A DNA stretch of 5,940 bases from JADJXV01 sp964527785 (GCA_964527785.1 CAZGNO010000148.1:1-5940), one strand, 5' to 3'; positions 1 through 5,912 are shown, numbered from the stretch's first letter. Program-made: numbers and translations. The notes: a model not told the origin generated them from the letters alone.

Positions 1-36
1 TATGCACATCCGTCCAGCAGATTTTCACGTTCTTAC

Positions 37-73
37 GGAGATTCTTCAGTCGAAGACTCCTTCAGAATGACAG
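37..73 (-). repeat. GTCATTCTGA-type intergenic repeat, worn copy
   Basis: Read on the minus strand this begins CTGTCATTCTGAAGG and ends GAAGAATCTCC. The copy at the right edge of the window starts GTCATTCTGA and ends with the same 11 bases, in the opposite orientation. The inner part can fold on itself (GGAG-A-TTCTTC against GAAGA-CTCC). It resembles short intergenic repeats that I recall as common in Bacteroidota/Chlorobiota-like genomes. No gene lies in it. Confidence 0.6.
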
Positions 74-131
74 AAGGAAACTGTCTTATTTTTTATGTCA
101 TTGTATTATTTTGTAGGCGGCTCGGCGACTA

Positions 132-152
132 TCTGGAACTCAGAATGACAGG
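132..152 (-). repeat. Fragment of a GTCATTCTGA-type repeat
   Basis: The bases CAGAATGACAGG at the end of this stretch match the same tip (CTGTCATTCTG on the minus strand) as the copy about 80 bases to the left, preceded by ctggaact. The rest of the unit is not recognisable, so this is either a truncated copy or the second tip of a degraded element spanning roughly 37-152. Confidence 0.4.
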
Positions 153-460
153 ACTAAATGTTTCAATTTAATCAGTCCCGGTACTTAATATGTATTTTTT
201 TTGGATACAGATTATCCACACGCTGAGCAGTTGATTGGAAAAGAATCATACCTAAACTGTATGAATTTTGATGAGAACTTATCGTGAAAACGCGTTTGGA
301 ATTGTGCGTTTATTCAGGTGCTTTATTGGAAGTATTGGAAGTATTGGCAGATGGAGCGTTGGATGCGTAAGAATGTTAAGTTGATTTTGTCCAGCACTAC
401 GAGAAAGTATTTTGTAGAATGACTGTAGAAATGTTTGAAGTAGAGAAGTAGTTATCACTA
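153..460. other. Gene-free stretch
   Basis: I see no supportable gene here. The longest openings I found by eye are an ATG frame at 271-384 (37 codons) and a GTG frame at 284-370 (28 codons). They overlap in different frames, lack a ribosome binding site and resemble nothing I know. The stretch could be an eroded gene, but stops occur in all plus-strand frames. It contains one short tandem repeat (324-347). Confidence 0.5.
324..347 (+). repeat. 9-bp tandem repeat, about 2.7 copies
   Basis: The unit TATTGGAAG occurs at 324-332 and 333-341, followed by a partial third unit TATTGG at 342-347. A 9-bp period keeps reading frame, which fits a coding relic, but no open frame of useful length spans it. 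Slippage in noncoding DNA is equally possible. Confidence 0.6.
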
Positions 461-508
461 GCTAAATAAAAGAAGACCTGTCGGTGCTTAGAGCTCCACA
501 GGTCTTCT
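461..508 (-). terminator. Rho-independent terminator of the porin gene
   Basis: A perfect 11-bp inverted repeat, AGAAGACCTGT (471-481) and ACAGGTCTTCT (498-508), is separated by 16 bases that can pair further (GG/CC and GC/GC). Read on the minus strand, the stem is followed at once by TTTTATTT (about 463-470). This is a classical intrinsic terminator starting 17 bases past the porin stop codon, in the correct orientation for it. There is no equally good U-run in the plus direction. Confidence 0.85.
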
Positions 509-525
509 ATTTACTTTCAAAAAAA

Positions 526-1785
526 TCAATAATTAAACTGTGCTTGCAAACGAAGCAAATTTCCTTTTTGACGATTATCAAATATCTTACCGTCACCCGT
601 AGCACGATCAGACATGGTGTACATTGCTGTAAGCTCAAAAGCAGGAACAGGTTGCCATTCCAAACCAACTTCATACTCGTGTACTATATACGAACGTGCA
701 TCTGTTTCCTGTTTTTTACCACCGTTGAAATATTGAGCGCGAACAAATGGGATAAATGTTTGCCCCAACTCATCAATACGATAGCATACTGTTACAAAGC
801 CACCTTTTAATGCAGAGCTTTCAATACGATTGAAAGTTGTAGTATCTCCTGCTGTCTTTGAATGAAACTTCGGTCCATGCCCCCAGTTGTATTCTGCTAA
901 TACTCCGAATGGCTTTGGTGCAACATTAATAGTTACAGCTACTCTTTCATCAAGGTAGCTGCCGTTAGTTTTTGTACCTGAATTTACACTTTCCACAAGA
1001 TACTTACCTGTATACACCTGGATACCCGGCTCTATAACCTGACCGCTTACTTCAAGAGGGTAACTTAATCTGCCTACATAGTGAAGCATATTATTAACTT
1101 CGGATTTATTTGGTGTTTGACCATTAAAAGTTCCCAAACCGACCACACCATAATCTCCCGTACCTTTCAATCCGTCTTGCACTAATTTAGAATAAAGTTT
1201 TCGGACATGAGCTGGTGCCCAGTAGAAAAATACGCCTAAATCTCGTTCATTAGGAACGGCACTGTTAAGTGCATCCGACCTGTCAAGCGGTAAGCGATTT
1301 TGACTAGACTGTGTATTTTCATATCCAAATGGAATTTTACTTTGTCCGATACGAAAACGGAACTCACGCAGAGAATCCAAAGAAAGATCAAAATATGCAT
1401 CACGCAGCTGTGCATAATTCAATCCCGATGCCGATGATGAAGTTGCAGCATTGGTAGCAAAATCCGGTTGGATATAGAAATACACATTGTTTGATATTTG
1501 ACCGCTAAACACCAGGCGCGCTCTGCGAATAAAAAACCCGCCGTTTTCCCCAATAGAACGGTCACACTGCTCACACTTCAGCGATGAATTTGTTTCGAGC
1601 AAACGATTATAACGCACTTGTGTATAACCTCGCAAGCTGATTTTTTCATACCATTTTTTCTCTGCCGGTTTTTCGACAGGTTTTTGCTCAGTAGATTGTG
1701 CACGTACATTCGTCAGCATTACCAAACAGCACATAACTACAGTAACACACAAAACGATGTTTTTTTGCAAAGTAGAAACAGACAT
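526..1785 (-). CDS. Phosphate-selective porin O/P family outer-membrane porin
   Basis: This is a 419-residue outer-membrane beta-barrel, full length for the Porin_O_P (OprP/OprO-like) family, whose members form anion- or phosphate-preferring channels. Residues 1-29 look like a signal peptide: a lysine, a hydrophobic run at about 10-24, then V-R-A before QS at the likely cut site. A short polar Pro/Glu/Lys linker (about 31-44) leads into the barrel. Family-typical stretches are GGFFIRRARLVFSGQ (82-96), the YIQPDFA strand (104-110), LRDAYFDL (127-134) and IGQSKIPFGYENTQSSQNR (about 146-164). The chain ends in alternating strand residues, LLRLQAQFNY, with a terminal aromatic as expected for BAM-dependent insertion. 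The ATG is preceded by AGGAAG and has the signal peptide directly after it, so the start is secure. Residues C71 and C74 form a CxxC near the first barrel hairpin. The phosphate specificity is a family name only: no pst or pho genes are adjacent and the substrate is unknown. Confidence 0.88.
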   Translation of the reverse strand: MSVSTLQKNIVLCVTVVMCCLVMLTNVRAQSTEQKPVEKPAEKKWYEKISLRGYTQVRYNRLLETNSSLKCEQCDRSIGENGGFFIRRARLVFSGQISNNVYFYIQPDFATNAATSSSASGLNYAQLRDAYFDLSLDSLREFRFRIGQSKIPFGYENTQSSQNRLPLDRSDALNSAVPNERDLGVFFYWAPAHVRKLYSKLVQDGLKGTGDYGVVGLGTFNGQTPNKSEVNNMLHYVGRLSYPLEVSGQVIEPGIQVYTGKYLVESVNSGTKTNGSYLDERVAVTINVAPKPFGVLAEYNWGHGPKFHSKTAGDTTTFNRIESSALKGGFVTVCYRIDELGQTFIPFVRAQYFNGGKKQETDARSYIVHEYEVGLEWQPVPAFELTAMYTMSDRATGDGKIFDNRQKGNLLRLQAQFNY

Positions 1786-1788
1786 TTT

Positions 1789-1794
1789 CTTCCT
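1789..1794 (-). promoter_or_regulatory. Ribosome binding site of the porin gene
   Basis: On the minus strand AGGAAG ends three bases before the ATG at 1785. It is a good match to the anti-Shine-Dalgarno complement, although the spacing is tight. It is the only recognisable ribosome binding site in the window: recJ and rsgA lack one. Confidence 0.55.
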
Positions 1795-1937
1795 AACAAT
1801 TTATTAAAAATAATTTGAACTTGCAGATATTCTTATTGAATTGAATCGAGTCAGGTAAATTTCGCTTGTATCACCTAAACTATTCAGTGCGAAATTAAGG
1901 AGAAGTGAATTTACAAAGGGGATGTAAAGTGTGTGGT

Positions 1938-1966
1938 TTAATATTACCATTTGGTAATATTGACAA
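1938..1966 (-). promoter_or_regulatory. Candidate porin promoter with an operator-like dyad in its spacer
   Basis: On the minus strand TTGTCA (1966-1961) is followed after 17 bases by TATTAA (1943-1938), a fair sigma-70-type promoter directed at the porin. The implied RNA start near 1931 leaves a leader of about 145 bases. A near-perfect dyad, AATATTACCA (1940-1949) and TGGTAATATT (1952-1961) with two central bases, fills the spacer and overlaps the -10 element and the edge of the -35 element. That is the usual position for a repressor site. Two related dyads lie farther upstream. The regulator is unknown and the promoter call is inference. Confidence 0.5.
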
Positions 1967-2060
1967 TTCTCGAACCCATTTCATCTTAGAAATTCTTAAC
2001 AAGTATTTCTATTTCATAATATTACACATTTAAACTCTATATTTCAGCTTAACGAGTCTA

Positions 2061-2092
2061 GTATTGTTACCATTTCGTAATGGTATGATAAC
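2061..2092 (-). promoter_or_regulatory. Second copy of the operator-like dyad
   Basis: The perfect arms TACCATT (2068-2074) and AATGGTA (2079-2085) flank tcgt. The minus strand reads TTATCA, two bases, then CCATTACGAAATGG and TAACAAT. This parallels the copy at 1938-1966, where TTGTCA runs directly into the dyad. The copy lies about 280 bases upstream of the porin start codon. It may be an auxiliary operator or a second promoter/operator unit. Confidence 0.45.
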
Positions 2093-2113
2093 AGCACTTC
2101 GTTACATAGAAAT

Positions 2114-2145
2114 CCAATATTGCTATTTCGTAATATTTGGCAAGT
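2114..2145 (-). promoter_or_regulatory. Third, weaker copy of the operator-like dyad
   Basis: The outer arms AATATT (2116-2121) and AATATT (2132-2137) enclose gctatttcgt. On the minus strand TTGCCA precedes AATATTACGAAATAGC and AATATT, the same order of parts as in the two copies nearer the porin. Symmetry is poorer here, and the core differs from the first copy at a few positions. It sits about 330 bases upstream of the porin start. Confidence 0.4.
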
Positions 2146-2238
2146 GTCATTGTAGTTTTAATGGAGTTTGACATAAATGAAGGTATAACAAAACGTAAAA
2201 ACCAAAGTTTAGAGACACACTGCACATCACTTGTCGCT

Positions 2239-2347
2239 TAAGTAAGTAAGTGATATGACTAAAACAACCGAACTATTAAATTCAGGAAATTACTTGGTTC
2301 AAAAATTGGCAAGTGTTAGATACTTCGACAAGCTGTAAATGACATCT
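2239..2347 (+). repeat. 110-bp direct repeat, copy 1
   Basis: This stretch matches 5791-5900 at about 85 % by eye, with 15 substitutions and one single-base gap, in the same orientation. It opens with three AAGT units (taagtaagtaagtga) and closes with aagctgtaaatgacatct. The part around tagatacttcgac resembles the cttcgacta-type intergenic repeats that often accompany the GTCAT family. A 7-bp inverted repeat, ATCACTT (2226-2232) and AAGTGAT (2248-2254), overlaps its left edge and is absent from the other copy. No coding potential is seen. Confidence 0.85.
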
Positions 2348-2374
2348 CATAAAATGCTAATACAAATGAGCGCC

Positions 2375-2483
2375 CTGTCATGTTGAACTCGATTCAGCAT
2401 CTCCGTTAGCACGTATGAACTAGCGCATCGAAATTTGCATGACCGAACAGCAATAGACCCTGAACCCGGGTTCAGGGTGACAG
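2375..2483. repeat. MITE-like element with inverted tips and an inner perfect palindrome
   Basis: The left tip CTGTCATGTTGAACTC (2375-2390) and the reverse complement of the right end (2468-2483, CTGTCACCCTGAACCC) agree at 12 of 16 positions. The left part continues gattcagcatctcc. The right part carries a perfect 20-bp palindrome at 2458-2477, made of CCCTGAACCC and its mirror, with a central CCCGGG. Such gtcat-ttgaa/gattcagcatct and ccctgaac/gttcaggg units are familiar intergenic repeats. No transposase is present, so any mobility would need one supplied in trans. Confidence 0.55.
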
Positions 2484-2510
2484 AGACAAGTCTTTGTTTT
2501 CAATGTCATT

Positions 2511-2651
2511 TAGGTCAAGGCAGGTGCTACACCTGCCTTCGGCTACAATACCTTTTTACGAAACTATGCTCGCAAATAGACCGCAATATTTACACTTACG
2601 TATATTATTTGGCATTTAATGAAAGGCAGGTGTAGCACCTGCCTTGACCTA
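2511..2651. repeat. 141-bp element bounded by perfect 29-bp inverted repeats
   Basis: Positions 2511-2539 and 2623-2651 are exact reverse complements over 29 bases. Each arm starts at its outer end with TAGGTCA, followed by a hairpin of 10 perfect base pairs, AAGGCAGGTG and CACCTGCCTT, around a three-base loop (cta in the left copy, tag in the right). The 83 bases between the arms are AT-rich with no supportable gene. Two inverted REP-like hairpins around a short spacer resemble BIME or REP doublets and some MITEs. An apparent open frame at 2435-2635 runs through this and the preceding repeat and is judged spurious. Confidence 0.8.
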
Positions 2652-2765
2652 CAAGAGATTTACTTTCAATAATTGTAAATATTTATTAGACTTTATATAA
2701 TTACGACGATTATTTTGTCTCAACACTTACATACATACACATTATCAATCATACATTATCCTAAC

Positions 2766-2799
2766 AAAAAACCCTGACTCTTTTTATAAGGAATCAGGG
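2766..2799 (-). terminator. Rho-independent terminator of recJ
   Basis: The stem CCCTGA (2772-2777) and TCAGGG (2794-2799) extends, after one mismatch, through TC/GA and A-U pairs to a small loop. Read on the minus strand, the hairpin is followed by a run of six T (2771-2766). It lies about 55 bases past the recJ stop codon, in the right orientation. It separates recJ transcription from the repeat cluster and the porin gene beyond. Confidence 0.85.
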
Positions 2800-2853
2800 C
2801 TTACATCTTCATAGATTTTGTAAAAAAATCTTAAAATTCTTATTTTTAATTAC

Positions 2854-4551
2854 TTAGTCTGCACGAACATCTTTAATGGAAAGTTGCGGTGTGGTTGTAC
2901 CGTTATATGTATTTTCCTCAACTGTATATGCAATTGTGAATGGCTTCCCTCCGGTACACAAAGCAATTTTATCACCTAGATTGAATCCGATTGCATCTAT
3001 AATGAAGTTTGCTTGTAATGCACGGAATTTGAGGTGATTATTCCCCACTACTTTAACACCGTTAGCACTGGTAACACCACGAGAATAGAAAATTGGCTTT
3101 GGATTATGATGTCCAAACGGCGCGAATTGCTTGATGATCTGGAACATATTTGGCGAAAGTTCACTCAGAGCAAGTTCGGCATCAATTAAAAGTTCCGGAA
3201 TGAGCATTTCCTCCGATACCTTCTCTTTTGCAATTATATCAAACGCTTCGCGAAGAGCCGGAATGTTTGCTTCTTCTAATGTTAAGCCGGCTGCGTGTTT
3301 GTGCCCGCCGAATTCCAATAGATATTGCTCGCACCCTTTGAGTGCACTATGAATATCGAATCCTTTAATACTTCGAGCAGAACCCTTTGCATGAGTATCA
3401 ATCGTCGTCAGCATTACCGTCGGAAGATTATACTTTTCTACAAGACGAGAAGCGACTATTCCGATAACGCCTGCGTGCCACGTGGGCTTGTGCAACACAA
3501 GCGAATGGCGTTTCTTTTCTTTGAGTAACAATTCTGCTTCTTGCTTTGCCTCAGCAAAGGTAAATTCATCAAATGTTCTTCGCTTGCGATTATCTTGCTC
3601 CAATTGCTGTGCAATTGCAAAGGCAGCACCTTCATCAGTTTGGGTCATCATCTCTACGGCTCGGCGGGCATCACCTACTCTTCCGGCGGCATTAATGCGC
3701 GGGGCGAGACCATAAATGATATTCGAAGTAGTCAGGTTTCCGGGCTTCATATCTGCGCATTCAAGCAAACCACGAAATCCAGCGCGAGTCAATTTATTAA
3801 GAATTTCCAGCCCATAGAACACCAATGCACGGTTTTCACCGACAAGCGGCACAATATCTGCCGTAGAGGCAAGGGCAACAAAATCTAAATATTTAAAGGC
3901 ACGTTCTGGTTCTTTGCGACGAATGGAGAGTGCTTGGGCTAATTTAAACGCAACACCGCAAGCGGCAAGTGATTTGAAAGGGTACTGACAGCCGGGTTTC
4001 AACGGATCTAAAATCGCCACAGCATCGGGCAGTGTTTCGCCCGGCTCATGGTGATCGCAAACTATGGTATCAATTCCATACTCTTTGGCAAGCTGAATAG
4101 CATCCACCGATGTAATGCCGCAATCTACCGTAATAATCAACGTGGCACCTACAGCGCGCGCTTGATTGATACTGGTATGCGACAATCCGTAACCGTCGCC
4201 CTGACGGTCAGGAATGAAATACTGCACACGCGCCCCTATCTCCCTCAGGAACTGAAGCATCAAAGCAGTACTGGAGGTACCGTCCACATCATAATCACCA
4301 TGTATCCACATAAGCTCGCCATTAGATATGGCACGCTCTATGCGCTCTACTGCGAGTTCCATTCCATCCATTAAAAACGGGTCGTGAAACTCATTTTTCG
4401 ATGGAGCAAGAAATCTTCTGGCAGAAGTATCGCTATCCAAGCCACGAGCAGCCAGCACCTGTGCTAACCCACGCGGTATATGGAGAGATGATGCTATGTT
4501 TTGGACTATACCTTCATTTGTAAACTCACGAAATATCCAACGGTATTTCAA
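2854..4551 (-). CDS. recJ: Single-stranded-DNA-specific 5'-3' exonuclease RecJ
   Basis: RecJ degrades single-stranded DNA 5' to 3' with metal ions and acts in the cytoplasm in RecF-pathway recombination, mismatch repair and base-excision repair. At 565 residues it is full length (E. coli RecJ is 577). The DHH phosphoesterase domain shows HGDYDVDGTSS (84-94), TVDCG with D143, VCDHHEPG (164-171) and ASTADIVPL (228-236), which together supply the metal ligands. GLAPRINAAGR (281-291) follows. The DHHA1 domain shows WHAGVIGIVASRL (358-370), GSARS (390-394) and GGHKHAAG (415-422). The C-terminal part, with QFAPFGHHNPKP (475-486), matches the OB-fold region. All key residues are present. The start is a TTG: an in-frame TGA lies at 4585-4587, no ATG or GTG lies between, and the next Met (residue 61) would remove conserved N-terminal sequence. 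There is no Shine-Dalgarno sequence. The gene is transcribed alone, divergent from rsgA, with its own promoter and terminator. Confidence 0.96.
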   Translation of the reverse strand: MKYRWIFREFTNEGIVQNIASSLHIPRGLAQVLAARGLDSDTSARRFLAPSKNEFHDPFLMDGMELAVERIERAISNGELMWIHGDYDVDGTSSTALMLQFLREIGARVQYFIPDRQGDGYGLSHTSINQARAVGATLIITVDCGITSVDAIQLAKEYGIDTIVCDHHEPGETLPDAVAILDPLKPGCQYPFKSLAACGVAFKLAQALSIRRKEPERAFKYLDFVALASTADIVPLVGENRALVFYGLEILNKLTRAGFRGLLECADMKPGNLTTSNIIYGLAPRINAAGRVGDARRAVEMMTQTDEGAAFAIAQQLEQDNRKRRTFDEFTFAEAKQEAELLLKEKKRHSLVLHKPTWHAGVIGIVASRLVEKYNLPTVMLTTIDTHAKGSARSIKGFDIHSALKGCEQYLLEFGGHKHAAGLTLEEANIPALREAFDIIAKEKVSEEMLIPELLIDAELALSELSPNMFQIIKQFAPFGHHNPKPIFYSRGVTSANGVKVVGNNHLKFRALQANFIIDAIGFNLGDKIALCTGGKPFTIAYTVEENTYNGTTTPQLSIKDVRAD

Positions 4552-4560
4552 GGAAATAAC

Positions 4561-4588
4561 AGTATATTGTTGTAAAAACTGATGTCAA
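4561..4588 (-). promoter_or_regulatory. Candidate recJ promoter (TTGACA-16-TATACT)
   Basis: On the minus strand a perfect TTGACA (4588-4583) is followed after 16 bases by TATACT (4566-4561), five of six matches to the -10 consensus. RNA would start near 4553-4555, only a few bases before the TTG codon at 4551, so the message would be leaderless or nearly so. This fits the absence of a ribosome binding site. Transcription start mapping would settle it. Confidence 0.6.
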
Positions 4589-4611
4589 GTTACGAAAATT
4601 TTAGCAATCAT

Positions 4612-4629
4612 TGTCAATTTATTTTGACA
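4612..4629 (+). promoter_or_regulatory. TGTCAA/TTGACA dyad in the recJ-rsgA divergent region
   Basis: TGTCAA (4612-4617) and TTGACA (4624-4629) form an 18-bp inverted repeat 35 bases before the rsgA start codon. TTGACA is a perfect -35 element for rsgA, but the best -10 at 17 bases (TGAAAA, 4647-4652) is poor. The dyad may therefore be two back-to-back -35 elements or a protein site. The rsgA promoter is not firmly located. Confidence 0.3.
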
Positions 4630-4664
4630 TATTGAAAAATAAACTGTGAAAAATATCTGACACA

Positions 4665-5759
4665 ATGAAGAAGACTGAATCCCCTAAGCAAAAGAACAAA
4701 CCCAGGCGAGCCGATAATGAAAGTGACTCGGACGAATCAATGTGGATGGATGACCTGCGCCGTCAGCATGAGAACAAATCGGTACTATCCTTTAAGAGCG
4801 AAACCAAAACATTCCGTAAGGAACATAAAAATGTAGGTAAAGCGGTAGAATATGGTCGTGTTATTGCCTCGGAAGTCAGACAATGGATTGTACAGCCGAA
4901 TGACACTACAACAGGCGAAATAGTATGTCACGCGGGAGGAACAGTACACTCCCTCCACGAAGATTCATCGCTACTTGCTGTCGGTGATGAGGTGGGTTTT
5001 GAACGGGACACCAAGAACAATCACAAAGCGACTATAGTAAGTGTAGGTAAGCGGCACACCAAGCTTTCAAGGCGAGGTATAGGTAAAAATTCGACAGAGC
5101 AAGTAATAGTTAGTAACGCCGAACAGCTTCTTATCGTCATGGCAGCAGCAGAACCGTTCTACAATCGCCGACTTATAGACCGCTATATTATTGCAGCCGA
5201 AAAAGGTGAACTTACACCGATTATTTGTATTAATAAAATCGAACTCATGCCCGAAAAAATGCTCAAGGATGATATGGCAATCTATAAGAAATTGGGAATT
5301 AAAACAATTTTCGTAAGCGCGGAAACAAGTAAAGGCATATCTACACTGGAACGTGCCTTACGAGGTAAAATCACTGTGTTCTCCGGTCCGTCCGGCGTTG
5401 GAAAATCTACACTGGCTAACCTCCTTCTTGGTGAGGATATGCAGGAAGTTGGCGAGGTGAGTCAGCGGACATGGAAAGGGAAACACATTACAACATCTGC
5501 CATTATGTACCCATTACCAAAAGGCGGGTTTATTGCAGATACTCCCGGACTGCGTGAGTTCGGACTTTGGGATGTAAGTCGTGAAGAAGCACAATTTTAC
5601 TTTCATGAATTTGACGAGTATTTCCCTGCCTGTAAGTACAAGTGGTGTTCACATACCCATGAACCGGACTGTGCGGTTGTTGCAGCTTTGAATCGGGGTG
5701 AAATCAATCCCGAACGATACCAAAGTTACGTGAATATTATTGAAAGTATAGAGAAATAA
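4665..5759 (+). CDS. rsgA: Ribosome small-subunit GTPase RsgA (YjeQ/EngC)
   Basis: RsgA is a cytoplasmic GTPase that binds the 30S subunit late in its maturation and is stimulated by it. At 364 residues it is slightly longer than the usual 300-350 because of a charged, probably disordered N-terminus of about 60 residues. An OB-fold follows (about 64-130). The GTPase domain has the circularly permuted order that defines the family: G4 NKIE (190-193), G5 VSAETSKG (217-224), G1 P-loop GPSGVGKST (241-249), a G2 region near T276/T277, then G3 DTPG (292-295). A C-terminal zinc site is formed by C323, C328, H330 and C336. The G4 motif ends in Glu where NKxD is usual, a conservative change. The ATG at 4665 leads into a lysine-rich start, as in other RsgA proteins, but no Shine-Dalgarno sequence precedes it, so a start farther inside (M26 or M28) cannot be excluded. 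The gene diverges from recJ and no obvious terminator follows. Confidence 0.95.
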   Translation: MKKTESPKQKNKPRRADNESDSDESMWMDDLRRQHENKSVLSFKSETKTFRKEHKNVGKAVEYGRVIASEVRQWIVQPNDTTTGEIVCHAGGTVHSLHEDSSLLAVGDEVGFERDTKNNHKATIVSVGKRHTKLSRRGIGKNSTEQVIVSNAEQLLIVMAAAEPFYNRRLIDRYIIAAEKGELTPIICINKIELMPEKMLKDDMAIYKKLGIKTIFVSAETSKGISTLERALRGKITVFSGPSGVGKSTLANLLLGEDMQEVGEVSQRTWKGKHITTSAIMYPLPKGGFIADTPGLREFGLWDVSREEAQFYFHEFDEYFPACKYKWCSHTHEPDCAVVAALNRGEINPERYQSYVNIIESIEK

Positions 5760-5790
5760 ACTAAAAGAAAGGGCATTGCTAAATTTACTA

Positions 5791-5900
5791 TAAGTAAGTA
5801 AGTGATAGGACTAAAATAACCGAACCATTAAATTCAGTAAATTATTCGACTGGGAAATTGGCAAGCACTAGATGCTTCGACTAAGCTGTAAATGACATCT
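5791..5900 (+). repeat. 110-bp direct repeat, copy 2
   Basis: This is the partner of 2239-2347, about 85 % identical by eye and in the same orientation. Both copies open with taagtaagtaagtga and end aatgacatct, and both are followed within about 30 bases by a GTCAT-type repeat tip. It starts 31 bases past the rsgA stop codon. The two copies therefore bracket the 3.4 kb that holds recJ and rsgA. The substitutions cluster in the middle (about 5840-5856). Confidence 0.85.
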
Positions 5901-5912
5901 TTTACATTGCCC

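Noticed and set aside
212..220. TTATCCACA, a perfect match to the DnaA box consensus
   Set aside because: It is a single copy with no second box nearby, no dnaA or dnaN, and no origin-like layout. One such 9-mer in about 6 kb is not strong evidence.
271..384. Possible small gene of 37 codons (ATG at 271)
   Set aside because: It has no ribosome binding site, no recognisable sequence, an overlapping alternative frame at 284-370, and an internal 9-bp tandem repeat. It cannot be told from chance.
484..810. Open frame of 108 codons on the plus strand
   Set aside because: It begins inside the porin terminator and runs antisense through the 3' end of the porin gene, which has clear family motifs. 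It is a shadow frame.
2435..2635. Open frame of 66 codons on the plus strand in the repeat cluster
   Set aside because: It runs through the 20-bp palindrome and most of the 141-bp inverted-repeat element. Its composition follows the repeats, it has no ribosome binding site, and it resembles no protein I know.
2375..2651. CRISPR array or tandem-repeat array
   Set aside because: The repeats are inverted pairs of different families with unequal spacing, not regularly spaced direct repeats with unique spacers, and no cas gene is near.
3131..4374. Several plus-strand open frames of 67-115 codons opposite recJ
   Set aside because: All lie antisense within a full-length RecJ with every motif intact, and none shows recognisable protein features.
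5760..5790. Terminator directly after rsgA
   Set aside because: I found no convincing stem followed by a T-run in this stretch. Transcription may end within the following repeat or outside the window.
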